DNA from: Bdellovibrio sp.
GTDB taxonomy: Bacteria > Bdellovibrionota > Bacteriovoracia > Bacteriovoracales > Bacteriovoracaceae
Direction of reading: 5' to 3'
DNA: 64,000 nt
Assembly (NCBI GenBank): GCA_022729855.1
Contig: DZBG01000001.1
Coordinates: forward strand, 1 to 64,000
Below the pieces are notes generated by a model, which saw only the letters and a program-made list of their open reading frames with translations, did no database searches and was not told the DNA's origin. Positions 42,756 through 51,858 of the stretch are shown here, in pieces; within the stretch, counting starts at the first letter, position 1; each line of letters begins with the position of its first letter. The translations under genes were made by a program, and so were the position numbers.

Positions 42756-42782
42756 GGCCCTATCCTTTGATAGGCTAGGGCC
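42756..42782 (+). other. RNA hairpin upstream of prfB
   Basis: GGCCCTA and TAGGGCC can pair, and inside them CCTATC and GATAGG form an alternative hairpin sharing CCTA. It has no T-run, so it is not a standard terminator. It lies 24 nt before the prfB start and may be an mRNA control element. Confidence 0.4.
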
Positions 42783-42805
42783 ACTGAAAAGGAACACAGA
42801 GATCT

Positions 42806-43958
42806 ATGGATGACTCACTGCAAATCAAATTAGAAGAAAGCCGCGCCTTCTTGCCGGAATTCAAAGATACACTCCAAACCATACGGAGGTCGCTTTGACG
42901 TCGAAAAGAAAACACACCGACTCAGAGAGATTAATGAACTAGAGGCCCTTGATGGTTTCTGGAATGACACAAAAAATGCCACTAAAATTCAAAAAGAAAA
43001 ATCAATCATCGAAGATGTGGTGAAGTCTTTCGCCAAATTAAAAAATGCTATCGATGAATTTGAAATCCTTTGTGAGTATGCTCGCGAAGGTGATGAAGCA
43101 TCTGCTGAAGAAGCAGTCGCTATTTTTCCCAAATGCCAAGAAGCCATTGCTGAATCAGAAAAAAAGGCCCTCTTAAGTGATGAGGCCGATCCCAATAATG
43201 CCATTATTTCAATCAATGCGGGAGCCGGTGGGACTGAGTCTTGTGACTGGGCCTCAATGTTGTACCGAATGCTTACTCGCTGGTCGGAGAGTAAGGGATT
43301 TAAAATTCAGGTGATGGATGTGCAGTATGGAGAGTCGGCAGGGATAAAATCAGCGACTATGGTAGTGACGGGAAATTTTGCTTATGGTTTTCTAAAATCA
43401 GAAGCAGGTGTTCACCGTCTAGTGCGTATTTCTCCATTTGATTCAAATGCGAGACGCCATACTTCTTTTGCTTCTGTCTTTGTGACTCCTGAAATTGATG
43501 ATTCATTTGAAATTGATATTCAAGATAAAGATGTTCGAGTGGACGTTTACCGTTCAGGTGGGTCAGGGGGACAGTCGGTGAATACGACCGATTCAGCTGT
43601 ACGCTTAACCCACTATCCTACAGGGATTGTGGTGACGTGCCAGAATGAAAGATCTCAACTTCAAAATAAACTTTTTGCTTACAAAGTTCTTCGTTCACGT
43701 CTTTATGATTTAGAGATGGAGAAGCGTCGTGCAGAACAAGACAAAGTAGAAGCAGGGAAGAAAGATAATTCGTGGGGATCACAGATTCGCTCTTATGTTC
43801 TTCATCCTTACAAATTAGTAAAAGATCACAGAAATGCTTTCACCTCTTCGCAGGCCGAAACAGTTCTTGATGGTGATCTAGATGATTTTATGAAAGCCTT
43901 CCTCCAGTGGAAAAGCCTTGGTGGAGTGGTTCAAGATACAGGTGGAGATGATCTATGA
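42806..43958 (+). CDS. prfB: peptide chain release factor 2 (programmed +1 frameshift)
   Basis: RF2 reads UGA and UAA stops. Translation starts at this ATG and runs 30 codons to an in-frame UGA at 42896-42898. The ribosome must slip +1 at CTT-TGA-C and continue from 42897 to the end, giving 383 aa. The tripeptide SPF (residues 209-211, RISPFDSN) that reads the stop codon and GGQ (254-256, SGGSGGQSVN) that triggers hydrolysis are both present at the positions expected from E. coli RF2. It overlaps lysS by four bases (ATGA). The shift gives RF2 control of its own synthesis. Confidence 0.96.
42885..42899 (+). promoter_or_regulatory. prfB programmed frameshift site
   Basis: GGAGG, three bases, CTT-TGA-C: an internal Shine-Dalgarno with the same three-base spacing as in E. 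coli prfB, then the slippery CUU and the UGA stop followed by C. Confidence 0.93.
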
Positions 43959-45520
43959 GTGATAACTTAACAGAATCGGGGAAAATTATGAAAGACAAGT
44001 ATGTTCGTCGTTGGACGGAACTATTCTCAGAACAAATGGATGTACGTTTAGAGAAACGTCAGAAACTAGAAGCAATGGGTTCTAATCCGTACAAGAACAA
44101 CTTAAAGCCTTCGACATTATTCTCTGAACTTAATTCTCTCTATGCTGATAAAACAAAAGAAGAGCTTGGAGTGACTGAGAAAAAATATAAAGTGGCCGGC
44201 CGTGTGCTTATGGTGCGCGACTTTGGTAAAGCAGCATTTTTAACAGTTGATGATGGGTCTGCAGTGTTTCAGTTTTATGTAAAAAAAGATGTCACAACTG
44301 AGCAAGGATTTGCTGAATACAAACTTCTTGATTACGGCGATATCGTTTACTCGGAAGGCCCAGTGTTTAAGACTGGTAAAGGTGAACTATCAATTGAATG
44401 TCACGAATTTGCTATCCTCACAAAATCGATTCGTCCACTTCCTGAAAAATTCCATGGTCTTGCAGATCAAGAATTAAAATATCGTATGCGCTACGTAGAT
44501 ATGATTATGGATAAAGAAGCGAGAGAGAAGCTCCGCACTCGTTCACAAATCACTCGCTATATTCGTGAGTTCTTTTACGGAAAAGATTTTTTAGAAGTCG
44601 AAACTCCGATGATGCATTCTGTGGCCGGTGGTGCAGCTGCAAAACCATTCGCTACTCATCACAATGCCCTTAATATGGAACTTTCTTTACGAATCGCTCC
44701 AGAGCTTCATTTAAAACGTCTTATCGTGGGTGGATACCCAAGAGTTTTTGAAATGAACCGTTGTTTCCGTAATGAAGGTTTATCAGTTAAACATAATCCA
44801 GAATTTACAACGATTGAGTTTTACCAAGCATATGCTACCTATGATGACTTAATGAGTTTAACAGAAGATCTTATTTCTGGACTTGGACGAGATGTAATCA
44901 AGAAAGAATCTATCATGTTCGGTGAAAATGAAATTTCACTAAAAGCTCCTTTTGCTCGTATGACAATGAGAGAAGCAGTGATGAAGCATACAAATTCAAC
45001 TGCTGAACAAGTCGTTGATCGCAATCACCTTCTTGGTCTTTTAAAAGATACTGATCTTGATCCAAAAAAATTAGCTAAAGCTTCTCATCATAAGCTTCTT
45101 GTTTTTGCTTTTGAAGAAAAAGTTGAGAGCAAGCTTATTCAACCAACATTTATTACTGAATATCCGACTGAGATCTCTCCACTTTCTCGTCGTAACGATG
45201 AAAATCCAGAGTATGTAGATCGTTTTGAATTTTTTATGAACGGTTGGGAAATCGGGAACGCTTTCTCTGAGTTAAATAATCCTACTGATCAATTAGATCG
45301 TTTTGCTGATCAGGCCATGGCCAAAGATGCAGGGGACGATGAAGCGACTGATGTGGATTACGATTTTGTTCGCGCTCTTGAATATGGAATGCCACCGACG
45401 GCTGGTCAAGGGATTGGGATTGATCGTCTTTGTATGATCCTGACTAATAGTTCAACAATTCGTGATGTTATTCTTTTCCCACTTCTTAAAAAAGAACACT
45501 TCTTTTCTGAAGAAGAATGA
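43955..45520 (+). CDS. lysS: lysyl-tRNA synthetase, class II
   Basis: Charges tRNA-Lys. 521 aa with the N-terminal OB-fold (YKVAGRVLMVRDFGKAAFLTVDDG) and class II core: motif 1 region FLEVETPMMHSVAGGAAAKPF, motif 2 FRNEGLSVKHNPEFTTIEFYQAY, and motif 3 GQGIGIDRLCMIL. The start overlaps the prfB stop; a second ATG 33 bases on is possible. The prfB-lysS pairing is common in bacteria. Confidence 0.96.
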   Translation: MSDNLTESGKIMKDKYVRRWTELFSEQMDVRLEKRQKLEAMGSNPYKNNLKPSTLFSELNSLYADKTKEELGVTEKKYKVAGRVLMVRDFGKAAFLTVDDGSAVFQFYVKKDVTTEQGFAEYKLLDYGDIVYSEGPVFKTGKGELSIECHEFAILTKSIRPLPEKFHGLADQELKYRMRYVDMIMDKEAREKLRTRSQITRYIREFFYGKDFLEVETPMMHSVAGGAAAKPFATHHNALNMELSLRIAPELHLKRLIVGGYPRVFEMNRCFRNEGLSVKHNPEFTTIEFYQAYATYDDLMSLTEDLISGLGRDVIKKESIMFGENEISLKAPFARMTMREAVMKHTNSTAEQVVDRNHLLGLLKDTDLDPKKLAKASHHKLLVFAFEEKVESKLIQPTFITEYPTEISPLSRRNDENPEYVDRFEFFMNGWEIGNAFSELNNPTDQLDRFADQAMAKDAGDDEATDVDYDFVRALEYGMPPTAGQGIGIDRLCMILTNSSTIRDVILFPLLKKEHFFSEEE

Positions 45521-46719
45521 GACTAGAAAACTTCAAGGCCCTATTTAATATTTTAGTTCAAGGTCGGTCAGCAATGAATTTATTGCTGGCCACCTTTCTT
45601 AGTTTCTCATTTTCTATCTGTGTGATCTTGTGCACAGTCGGGCTAATGGATGGATTTGAACTCGTTCTCAAATCTGGACTTCGTTATTCATCAGGAGATT
45701 TAAATCTCCATCATCGCCAATCTTTTTTTAAAATAAGTCCTAAATTAGAAGAGTCTTTGAAAAGAGTGGGAATCAATCGCTATACAGGATTAATTCAACA
45801 CGAAGGATTTCTTTTAAGTGATGGGAAAAGTCGTGGAGTTCTTCTCAAAGGAATTGAACCTCAGTCTTATTCTGAAACAACAGGACTTAAATTTGATCTT
45901 CATCAAGGTGAAATAGTTATTGGTGAAGTCTTGGCCCGTCAATTTGATCTAAAAATTGGTGATGAGATTGTTCTGGCCTTTGGAAAAGGAAATGAAAGTC
46001 TTGATTACCTTCCAGGCTTTAGACAATTCAAAATTTCAGGAATTGTGAAGCATGGTATCTATGAGAAAGATCTACGATTTGTTTATGCTTTAAAAGAAGA
46101 TGTTGCAGGAGTTGTTGGAAGTGGAGAAATGGTAAATCAAATCCTTATTTCACTTTATCCACCTGAACAAAAAGATATAAGCCTTGATCATATCAGAGAT
46201 GTTCAAACAGAGCTTCAACATGATCTTCCTAAAAATTATATTTTAAGACCATTCTGGTATGAGTTTTCTTCTCTTCTGCAAGCTGTGAAAGTCGAGAAGT
46301 TCTCGATTGGTATGATTTTGCAGTTAATAGTGATTGTAGCCGTTTTTAATATTGCTGCCTTTGTTATTTATCTCTCAGAGAAAAAGGCCCGTGAAATTTT
46401 TCTTATTCGTGCCCTAGGCGTCAGTATGAATCAGATTTGGAAATTCTGGCTGATCATGATTACTATTGTTTGGGTTCTCTCTTGTGGAGGAGCTTTTATT
46501 TTAAGTCTCATTTTTAATTGGGGATTGGCCCATCTTTCAATCTTTCAAGTTCCAGGTGATATTTATGTCCTCTCACAATTAAGTTTATCTATTAGTCGTT
46601 CAGAATATATTACTGTGTATGGCCTCTCACTTGCTTGGGTTCTTATGGCCCTGGCTTTTGGTTACTGGCGACTTCGTCGTCGTTCAATTCTGCAAGGCCT
46701 TCGTTTGGAGTTCCAATAA
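45517..46719 (+). CDS. LolC/LolE-like lipoprotein-releasing permease
   Basis: 400-aa inner-membrane permease of the FtsX/MacB superfamily: first membrane segment (LLATFLSFSFSICVILCTVGLMDGFE), a periplasmic domain of about 220 residues, and three C-terminal membrane segments (KFSIGMILQLIVIVAVFNIAAFVIYL onwards). With the adjoining ATPase it would extract outer-membrane lipoproteins and pass them to LolA. Only one permease gene is present, so the complex may be a homodimer (LolF-like) or the partner is elsewhere. Start overlaps lysS (ATGA). Confidence 0.88.
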   Translation: MRLENFKALFNILVQGRSAMNLLLATFLSFSFSICVILCTVGLMDGFELVLKSGLRYSSGDLNLHHRQSFFKISPKLEESLKRVGINRYTGLIQHEGFLLSDGKSRGVLLKGIEPQSYSETTGLKFDLHQGEIVIGEVLARQFDLKIGDEIVLAFGKGNESLDYLPGFRQFKISGIVKHGIYEKDLRFVYALKEDVAGVVGSGEMVNQILISLYPPEQKDISLDHIRDVQTELQHDLPKNYILRPFWYEFSSLLQAVKVEKFSIGMILQLIVIVAVFNIAAFVIYLSEKKAREIFLIRALGVSMNQIWKFWLIMITIVWVLSCGGAFILSLIFNWGLAHLSIFQVPGDIYVLSQLSLSISRSEYITVYGLSLAWVLMALAFGYWRLRRRSILQGLRLEFQ

Positions 46720-47378
46720 TGAGTTTTATTCAATTACAACAAGTGCATAAATCTTTTTCTCAAACCCATGTTTTGCGTGGAATAAGTTTAAATATTAAGG
46801 AAAAAGAAGTGGTGGCGATTCGTGGGGCCTCGGGCTCAGGAAAATCCACACTTTTTTATCTCTTGGGAGGCCTTGACCGGCCAACTAAGGGACAGGTTTT
46901 TGTTAATGGTCAGAATTTATCTGAAATGAATGAAGAGGGCCTTGCTCAATATAGAAATAGTTATGTTGGCTTTGTTTTTCAATTTCACTTTCTTTTGCCA
47001 TCTATGACTTGTCAGGAAAACATACTTTTGCCGGCACGCATTGGACAAAAAGATCTAAATAAAGTCACTCTAGAGATGAAAAAATTAGCTGAATTCCTAG
47101 GCGTGACCCATTGTTTAAGTAAATCTCCTCATGAAATCTCAGGTGGTGAGCAGCAACGAATTAATATTATTCGAGCTCTTTCACTGCGTCCTAAACTTCT
47201 TCTCTGTGATGAGCCCACAGGAAATCTTGACTCTAAAAACTCAAACAAAGTAGTGGGACTTCTCAAAGACCTTGCGAGTGAATTTGGCGCAACGCTAATG
47301 GTTGTCACTCACGACGAGAAAGTTGCATCGCAATTTGAGCGCAAAATAGTGATTGAAGATGGTCAGATAATTAGCTAG
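46719..47378 (+). CDS. lolD: lipoprotein-releasing ABC transporter ATPase LolD
   Basis: 219-aa ATPase. Walker A GASGSGKST (36-44), Q-loop region YVGFVFQFHFLLPSMTCQEN, signature ISGGEQQRINIIRAL, Walker B LLLCDEPTGNLD and H-loop VVTHDE are complete. The start is the ATG overlapping the permease stop (TAATG); an earlier in-frame start inside the permease gene adds residues not found in LolD. Powers extraction of the many lipoproteins encoded in this region. Confidence 0.94.
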   Translation: MSFIQLQQVHKSFSQTHVLRGISLNIKEKEVVAIRGASGSGKSTLFYLLGGLDRPTKGQVFVNGQNLSEMNEEGLAQYRNSYVGFVFQFHFLLPSMTCQENILLPARIGQKDLNKVTLEMKKLAEFLGVTHCLSKSPHEISGGEQQRINIIRALSLRPKLLLCDEPTGNLDSKNSNKVVGLLKDLASEFGATLMVVTHDEKVASQFERKIVIEDGQIIS

Positions 47379-47429
47379 TATTTCGGTCTGCGTTGCAATG
47401 CTAAATCTAAAGTTCTTACGGGAGTCAAG

Positions 47430-49730
47430 TTGAAACAGATTCGACTGACATTAATTATTTTTACTATGTTTATGGCCCAAGTGGTTATGGCACAGGAAGT
47501 TATCGGGCCAATCCGTGAACTATTCAGAATCGATGATATTGAAGTTGAAGGCACGCGCAAAGTAGAACCAGAAGCAGTTATCGAAAAGATGGGCTCTAAA
47601 AAAGAGATGATGCTTGATAACTATCTTTTAAGAAAAGATCTCTCTCGAATTTATGATATGAAATATTTCGAAGAGGTTGAAGCTTACCATAAAGTTAAAA
47701 ACGGGAAAAATATCCTCCTGTTTAAACTCAAAGAAAAACCAATCATTTCAAAGCTTTCATTCGAAGGTAATGATGAAATCAATGATGATGATCTTAAAGG
47801 TCAAATTAAAACTAAAGAATTCAATATCCTCGATATTGGAACATTAAAAAACGATATCCTACTTCTTCAAAAGCATTACGAAGAGAAGGGATTCTTTCTA
47901 GCCACTGCGACTTACGAGTTGATTGATGGGCCCAACGGTACAGTAGAAGTAAAATATAAAATTAAAGAATATGATAAGGTACTTGTTAAAAAAGTAACCA
48001 TCCTTGGTAACAAGGCGATTAATGATCTAGAGCTTAAAGGCTTCATGCAAACGAAAGAGGAAAGTTATTTTGCTTTCTTATCTGGTTCAGGAAACTTTAA
48101 AGAGATCAATTTTCAAACAGATATTGAGCGTTTGAAGTATCTTTATAAAACTCGCGGTTATCTCCAAATCAATATTCAAAATCCTGAAGTGACAGTGTCG
48201 GAAGATAAAAAATGGATTTTTATTACGATGCGTATGACTGAGGGGCCGCAGTTCTCTGTGAACAATGTATCATTTAATGGAGAGCTTCTTTTCACCAACG
48301 AAGAGATGAGTGAAAAGTTAAAAATCAAATCAGGTGAAATTTATAACGAAGAGAATCTTCGTCTTGATATTCAAACTTTAACAGAGATGTATCAGGATAA
48401 AGGTTACGCTTTTGCCAACGTTCTCAGAACATTGGAAATCGTTCCTGGTGAAAATAAAGTAGATGTTTCTTTCTCATTTGAGAAAGGACAGCTGGCCTAT
48501 TTTGGTAAAATCATTGTTAAGGGTAATACTAAAACAAGAGATAAAGTTGTTCGCCGCGAACTTAAAATCAAAGAGGGCGAGCTTTATTCTGGGTCTGGAC
48601 TTCGTCTTTCAAAAGATGCCGTTAACCGTTTAGGATTTTTCCAGCCTGACAGCGTGGTCTTCAATACTGTGACTCGTAAGGGTACTGATAACGTACTAGA
48701 TGTTGAAATTTCAATTAAAGAACGTGCCACAGGGCAGATTTCACTCGGTGCGGGTTATTCAACAGCAACGAAAGGATTTGTTCAGGCTTCAATCGCTCAG
48801 AATAACTTTAGAGGATTAGGGCAAAACTTAAACTTCAACCTTTCATACTCTGCCCGCCAACAGATTTATAATGTAGGCTTCACTGAGCCGTATCTATTCG
48901 ATACGAAGTGGACGGCCGGAGTTGATTACTACCAGACAATCTCATATTTTATTCGTTCATTTGCTTATAGAAAGCATGGAGCAGATCTCCGCGTTGGACA
49001 CCCAATCTATGAATACACAAGATTGTTTTTAACTTATCGTTATGAAGACAATAAGGTGAGTGAAGTTATTAACCCAACAATTGATCAAAAAATTGAGAAC
49101 GGGTCAGCTTCGTCTTTAACTGCATCAATTGTGCATGATCGCCGTAATAATATTTTTGAGCCCACAGCGGGTTACTACGGAACAACTTCCCTAGAGTACA
49201 CTGGTCTTGGTGGAACAATGAGATGGCTTAAAGCGGAAGCTGAAGGTCGTTACTATAAGCCACTTATTGGAGATCTGGTTTTCCGTTCTCGCGTGAATAC
49301 TTCGAGACTTTTTAAGACTACAGAGCGTGGGATTCCACGTGTAGAGAAATTCTCTCTTGGTGGTGCAAGAAACATGCGTGGATATAATCTTGAAGATATT
49401 GGACCACTTATTAATACTACCAATAGCAGTACTGGTGCTGCTGATACTTTCAACGCAGGGGGACTTATGACCTTGCTTGCGACAGCAGAACTTGAGCATC
49501 CCCTTGTGAAAGAAGCAGGACTTAAATGGGTACTCTTTTATGATGCAGGTAACGTTTACGCTGATCATATTGGTGAAAATGGAAATTACTCACTTCGCCA
49601 AAATTACGGCTTTGGATTCCGTTGGTTCTCACCAATTGGTGTGCTGCGTTTTGAATTCGGTTTTCCAATTAATAAGCGTGAAAGAGAAGCTTCAAACCAG
49701 TTCAATTTTGACATAGGACAATTGTTCTAA
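47430..49730 (+). CDS. bamA: outer-membrane protein assembly factor BamA
   Basis: Inserts beta-barrel proteins into the outer membrane. 766 aa starting at TTG, with GGGAG five bases before it and the signal peptide (LTLIIFTMFMAQVVMA) directly after. Five POTRA domains follow (IDDIEVEGTRKVEPEAV, ISKLSFEGNDEINDDDL, VKKVTILGNKAINDLEL, VNNVSFNGELLFTNEEM, FGKIIVKGNTKTRDKVV). The 16-strand barrel begins near residue 430 and includes the FSLGGARNMRGYN loop-6 region (VRGF-like). It ends in FDIGQLF. Confidence 0.96.
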   Translation: MKQIRLTLIIFTMFMAQVVMAQEVIGPIRELFRIDDIEVEGTRKVEPEAVIEKMGSKKEMMLDNYLLRKDLSRIYDMKYFEEVEAYHKVKNGKNILLFKLKEKPIISKLSFEGNDEINDDDLKGQIKTKEFNILDIGTLKNDILLLQKHYEEKGFFLATATYELIDGPNGTVEVKYKIKEYDKVLVKKVTILGNKAINDLELKGFMQTKEESYFAFLSGSGNFKEINFQTDIERLKYLYKTRGYLQINIQNPEVTVSEDKKWIFITMRMTEGPQFSVNNVSFNGELLFTNEEMSEKLKIKSGEIYNEENLRLDIQTLTEMYQDKGYAFANVLRTLEIVPGENKVDVSFSFEKGQLAYFGKIIVKGNTKTRDKVVRRELKIKEGELYSGSGLRLSKDAVNRLGFFQPDSVVFNTVTRKGTDNVLDVEISIKERATGQISLGAGYSTATKGFVQASIAQNNFRGLGQNLNFNLSYSARQQIYNVGFTEPYLFDTKWTAGVDYYQTISYFIRSFAYRKHGADLRVGHPIYEYTRLFLTYRYEDNKVSEVINPTIDQKIENGSASSLTASIVHDRRNNIFEPTAGYYGTTSLEYTGLGGTMRWLKAEAEGRYYKPLIGDLVFRSRVNTSRLFKTTERGIPRVEKFSLGGARNMRGYNLEDIGPLINTTNSSTGAADTFNAGGLMTLLATAELEHPLVKEAGLKWVLFYDAGNVYADHIGENGNYSLRQNYGFGFRWFSPIGVLRFEFGFPINKREREASNQFNFDIGQLF

Positions 49731-49779
49731 TCGTTGTAACATTTTCCCCAAATAAACATCCCTCTTAGGAGTAGCTTTT

Positions 49780-50292
49780 ATGAAGTTTGCTGTACTATTT
49801 TTAGCTCTATGCTTCGCCTCATCATCATTTGCCACAGTGACTGTTGGTTTGGTCGACATTCAAAAAGTCATCACAACAATTAAAGATGGAAAGAACGTGA
49901 TGAAGTCACTTGAAAAATCTTTTAATGATAAAAAAGCGATTTTAAGTAAAGAAGAAGTAAAAATTAAAAAAGCTCAAGAAGATTATAAAAAACAAAGTGC
50001 TATTTTGTCTGACCAAGCACGCGCTACTAAAGAGCGTGATATTCAACAAATGATGCTTGGCCTTCAGAATAAAACAATGGAATACCAAAAAGATATTCAA
50101 GCTCAAGAGCAAACTCTTAAAAAGCCAATCTTAGAAAAACTTCGTCCAATTATTGATGAAGTGTCTAAAGCAAGCGAAGTTGCTATTACATTTGAACTTT
50201 CTGCTGCTCCCATTGTTTACGCTGAATCTAAAAAAGATATTACTGATGAAGTCATCAAGGCATACGACAAGAAACATACTGGCAAAAAATAA
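49780..50292 (+). CDS. skp: periplasmic chaperone Skp (OmpH)
   Basis: 170-aa periplasmic chaperone for outer-membrane proteins. Signal peptide (FLALCFASSSFA), then VTVGLVDIQKVITTIKDG, a long Lys/Glu coiled-coil hairpin (KKAILSKEEVKIKKAQEDYKK), and the closing strand ITFELSAAPIVYAESKKDITDEVIKAYD. Between bamA and lpxD, its usual place. Confidence 0.93.
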   Translation: MKFAVLFLALCFASSSFATVTVGLVDIQKVITTIKDGKNVMKSLEKSFNDKKAILSKEEVKIKKAQEDYKKQSAILSDQARATKERDIQQMMLGLQNKTMEYQKDIQAQEQTLKKPILEKLRPIIDEVSKASEVAITFELSAAPIVYAESKKDITDEVIKAYDKKHTGKK

Positions 50293-51344
50293 TGAAAATA
50301 AGTGTTCTTAAAAAATTTGATTCAACTCTTAATTTTAAGTTCAATGCTGATTGGGCCCATGACCTAGAAACGATCGCTAATATCGACAATCTAAGGGCCC
50401 ACACTTTTGTGTTTGTAAAAAACATTAAATTTTTTAATAAATTAGAAACAAAATTAAACACCGGGGACTTCAACGAAGCCGGTGTTATTTTTGAAGAAAA
50501 GTTTTTCAATACACTAAAACCAGAAATCATTTCTGTTTTAGAGTCAAAGCTTGCCTGGATTGCTACTTCAGCGAATGTCGCTCTTTCTTTAACTCATATT
50601 TCAAAACCATTTTACGATAAAAAACTTGGCGGAGTGAATTCTCAAGTGGACGGCCGCCAAATGGGCACAGCTGATATTCATCCTTCTGCTCTTGTGGCAC
50701 AGAATGTTTTTATTGGTGAGTACGTAAAGATTGCTGCCAATGTTGAAATCATGCCAGGCTCAGTGATTCTTCCTTATTCTGAAATTGGAGAGGGAACAAT
50801 TATTTATCCGAATGTGAGTATTTATCCGTTCTCAAAAATCGGGAAAAATTGTCGTTTTCATTCAAGTGTTGTTATTGGAAGTGATGGTTTTGGTTATACA
50901 TTTAATCAAGGTCAACATCAGAAAATTTGGCATATGGGTGGAGTTGAAATTCATGATGATGTTGAGATTGGTGCTAATAGTGCAGTAGATGCGGGAACTT
51001 TTTCTCCCACAATAATTGGTTCAGGGACTCGTATTGATAACTCTGTTCAAATTGCTCACAACTGTAAAGTTGGCCGTGGTTGTATCTTGTGTGGTCATTC
51101 AGGACTAGCAGGAAGTGCTGTCATTGAAGACTATGTTGTTCTTGGTGGCAAAGCAGGAGTCGGACCTGATGCTCATTTAGGTATGGGCACTCAAGTGGCC
51201 GGTGCGGCGATGGTGAATGAAAGTGCAGTTTGGCCTGCAGGCTCTAAGCTTGGTGGGCATCCAGCTCGTGATTTAAAAGAGTGGATGAGAGGCTTTGCCT
51301 ATATTCGAAAAATGTCTTTAAAGGATACGAAAGCTAAGGAGTAA
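50292..51344 (+). CDS. lpxD: UDP-3-O-acylglucosamine N-acyltransferase LpxD
   Basis: Third lipid A step: adds the N-linked acyl chain. 350 aa with an N-terminal uridine-binding domain, then left-handed beta-helix hexapeptide repeats (IHPSALVAQNVFIGEYVKIAANVEI) and the catalytic-His segment SVQIAHNCKVGRG. The C-terminal helix is GHPARDLKEWMRGFAYIRKM. Start overlaps the skp stop (TAATG). Confidence 0.95.
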   Translation: MKISVLKKFDSTLNFKFNADWAHDLETIANIDNLRAHTFVFVKNIKFFNKLETKLNTGDFNEAGVIFEEKFFNTLKPEIISVLESKLAWIATSANVALSLTHISKPFYDKKLGGVNSQVDGRQMGTADIHPSALVAQNVFIGEYVKIAANVEIMPGSVILPYSEIGEGTIIYPNVSIYPFSKIGKNCRFHSSVVIGSDGFGYTFNQGQHQKIWHMGGVEIHDDVEIGANSAVDAGTFSPTIIGSGTRIDNSVQIAHNCKVGRGCILCGHSGLAGSAVIEDYVVLGGKAGVGPDAHLGMGTQVAGAAMVNESAVWPAGSKLGGHPARDLKEWMRGFAYIRKMSLKDTKAKE

Positions 51345-51348
51345 TCAG

Positions 51349-51849
51349 ATGATGATGAACAAACAAAAAGTGATGGAATTTCTTCCTCACCGAGATCCTT
51401 TTCTTTTCATCGATACAGTCGTTGAACTTGTTCTGAATGAAGAAGTAAAAGGCAAGCAAGGTCCTTTTACTCCCACAGAACTCATTGGTTCAAAATCAGT
51501 TTGTACATTCAAAGTAGATCATTCAGTTAAAGTTCTTGAAGGGCATTTTCCTGGAAATCCTATTCTTCCAGGTGTAGTTCAAGTTGAGATGATGGCCCAG
51601 GCTGCTTCTTTTGTGGCTACAAAATGTTTAGATGGAGATTTTAATGATTATAAAATCGAAGTTATTTTAATTTCAATTGATCAAGCAAGATTCAGAAGAC
51701 CAGTTGTTCCACCTATGGATCTCGTGATCCATTCAACTCTGTCTAAAGTTCGTGGTCCTATTCAAATGTATGATTGCGAAATTTTCTGTGGAAAAGACCT
51801 CATTTCACAATGTTCAGTAATGGCTTCTTTAAAATTTGATAAAAAGTGA
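51349..51849 (+). CDS. fabZ: 3-hydroxyacyl-ACP dehydratase FabZ
   Basis: Dehydrates 3-hydroxyacyl-ACP in fatty-acid synthesis and competes with lipid A enzymes for it. 166 aa: LPHRDPFLFIDTVVEL, then the active-site helix HFPGNPILPGVVQVEMMAQAA (catalytic His and Glu), and VILISIDQARFRRPVVPPM. Three ATG codons in a row leave the exact start open. Confidence 0.95.
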   Translation: MMMNKQKVMEFLPHRDPFLFIDTVVELVLNEEVKGKQGPFTPTELIGSKSVCTFKVDHSVKVLEGHFPGNPILPGVVQVEMMAQAASFVATKCLDGDFNDYKIEVILISIDQARFRRPVVPPMDLVIHSTLSKVRGPIQMYDCEIFCGKDLISQCSVMASLKFDKK

Positions 51850-51858
51850 GAAAAAAGT

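Noticed and set aside
42756-42782. Hairpin before prfB as a terminator of the EF-hand lipoprotein gene
   Set aside because: No T-run on either strand.
46635-46718. Early start of lolD inside the permease gene
   Set aside because: The added residues do not fit LolD, and the ATG overlapping the permease stop has a ribosome-binding site.
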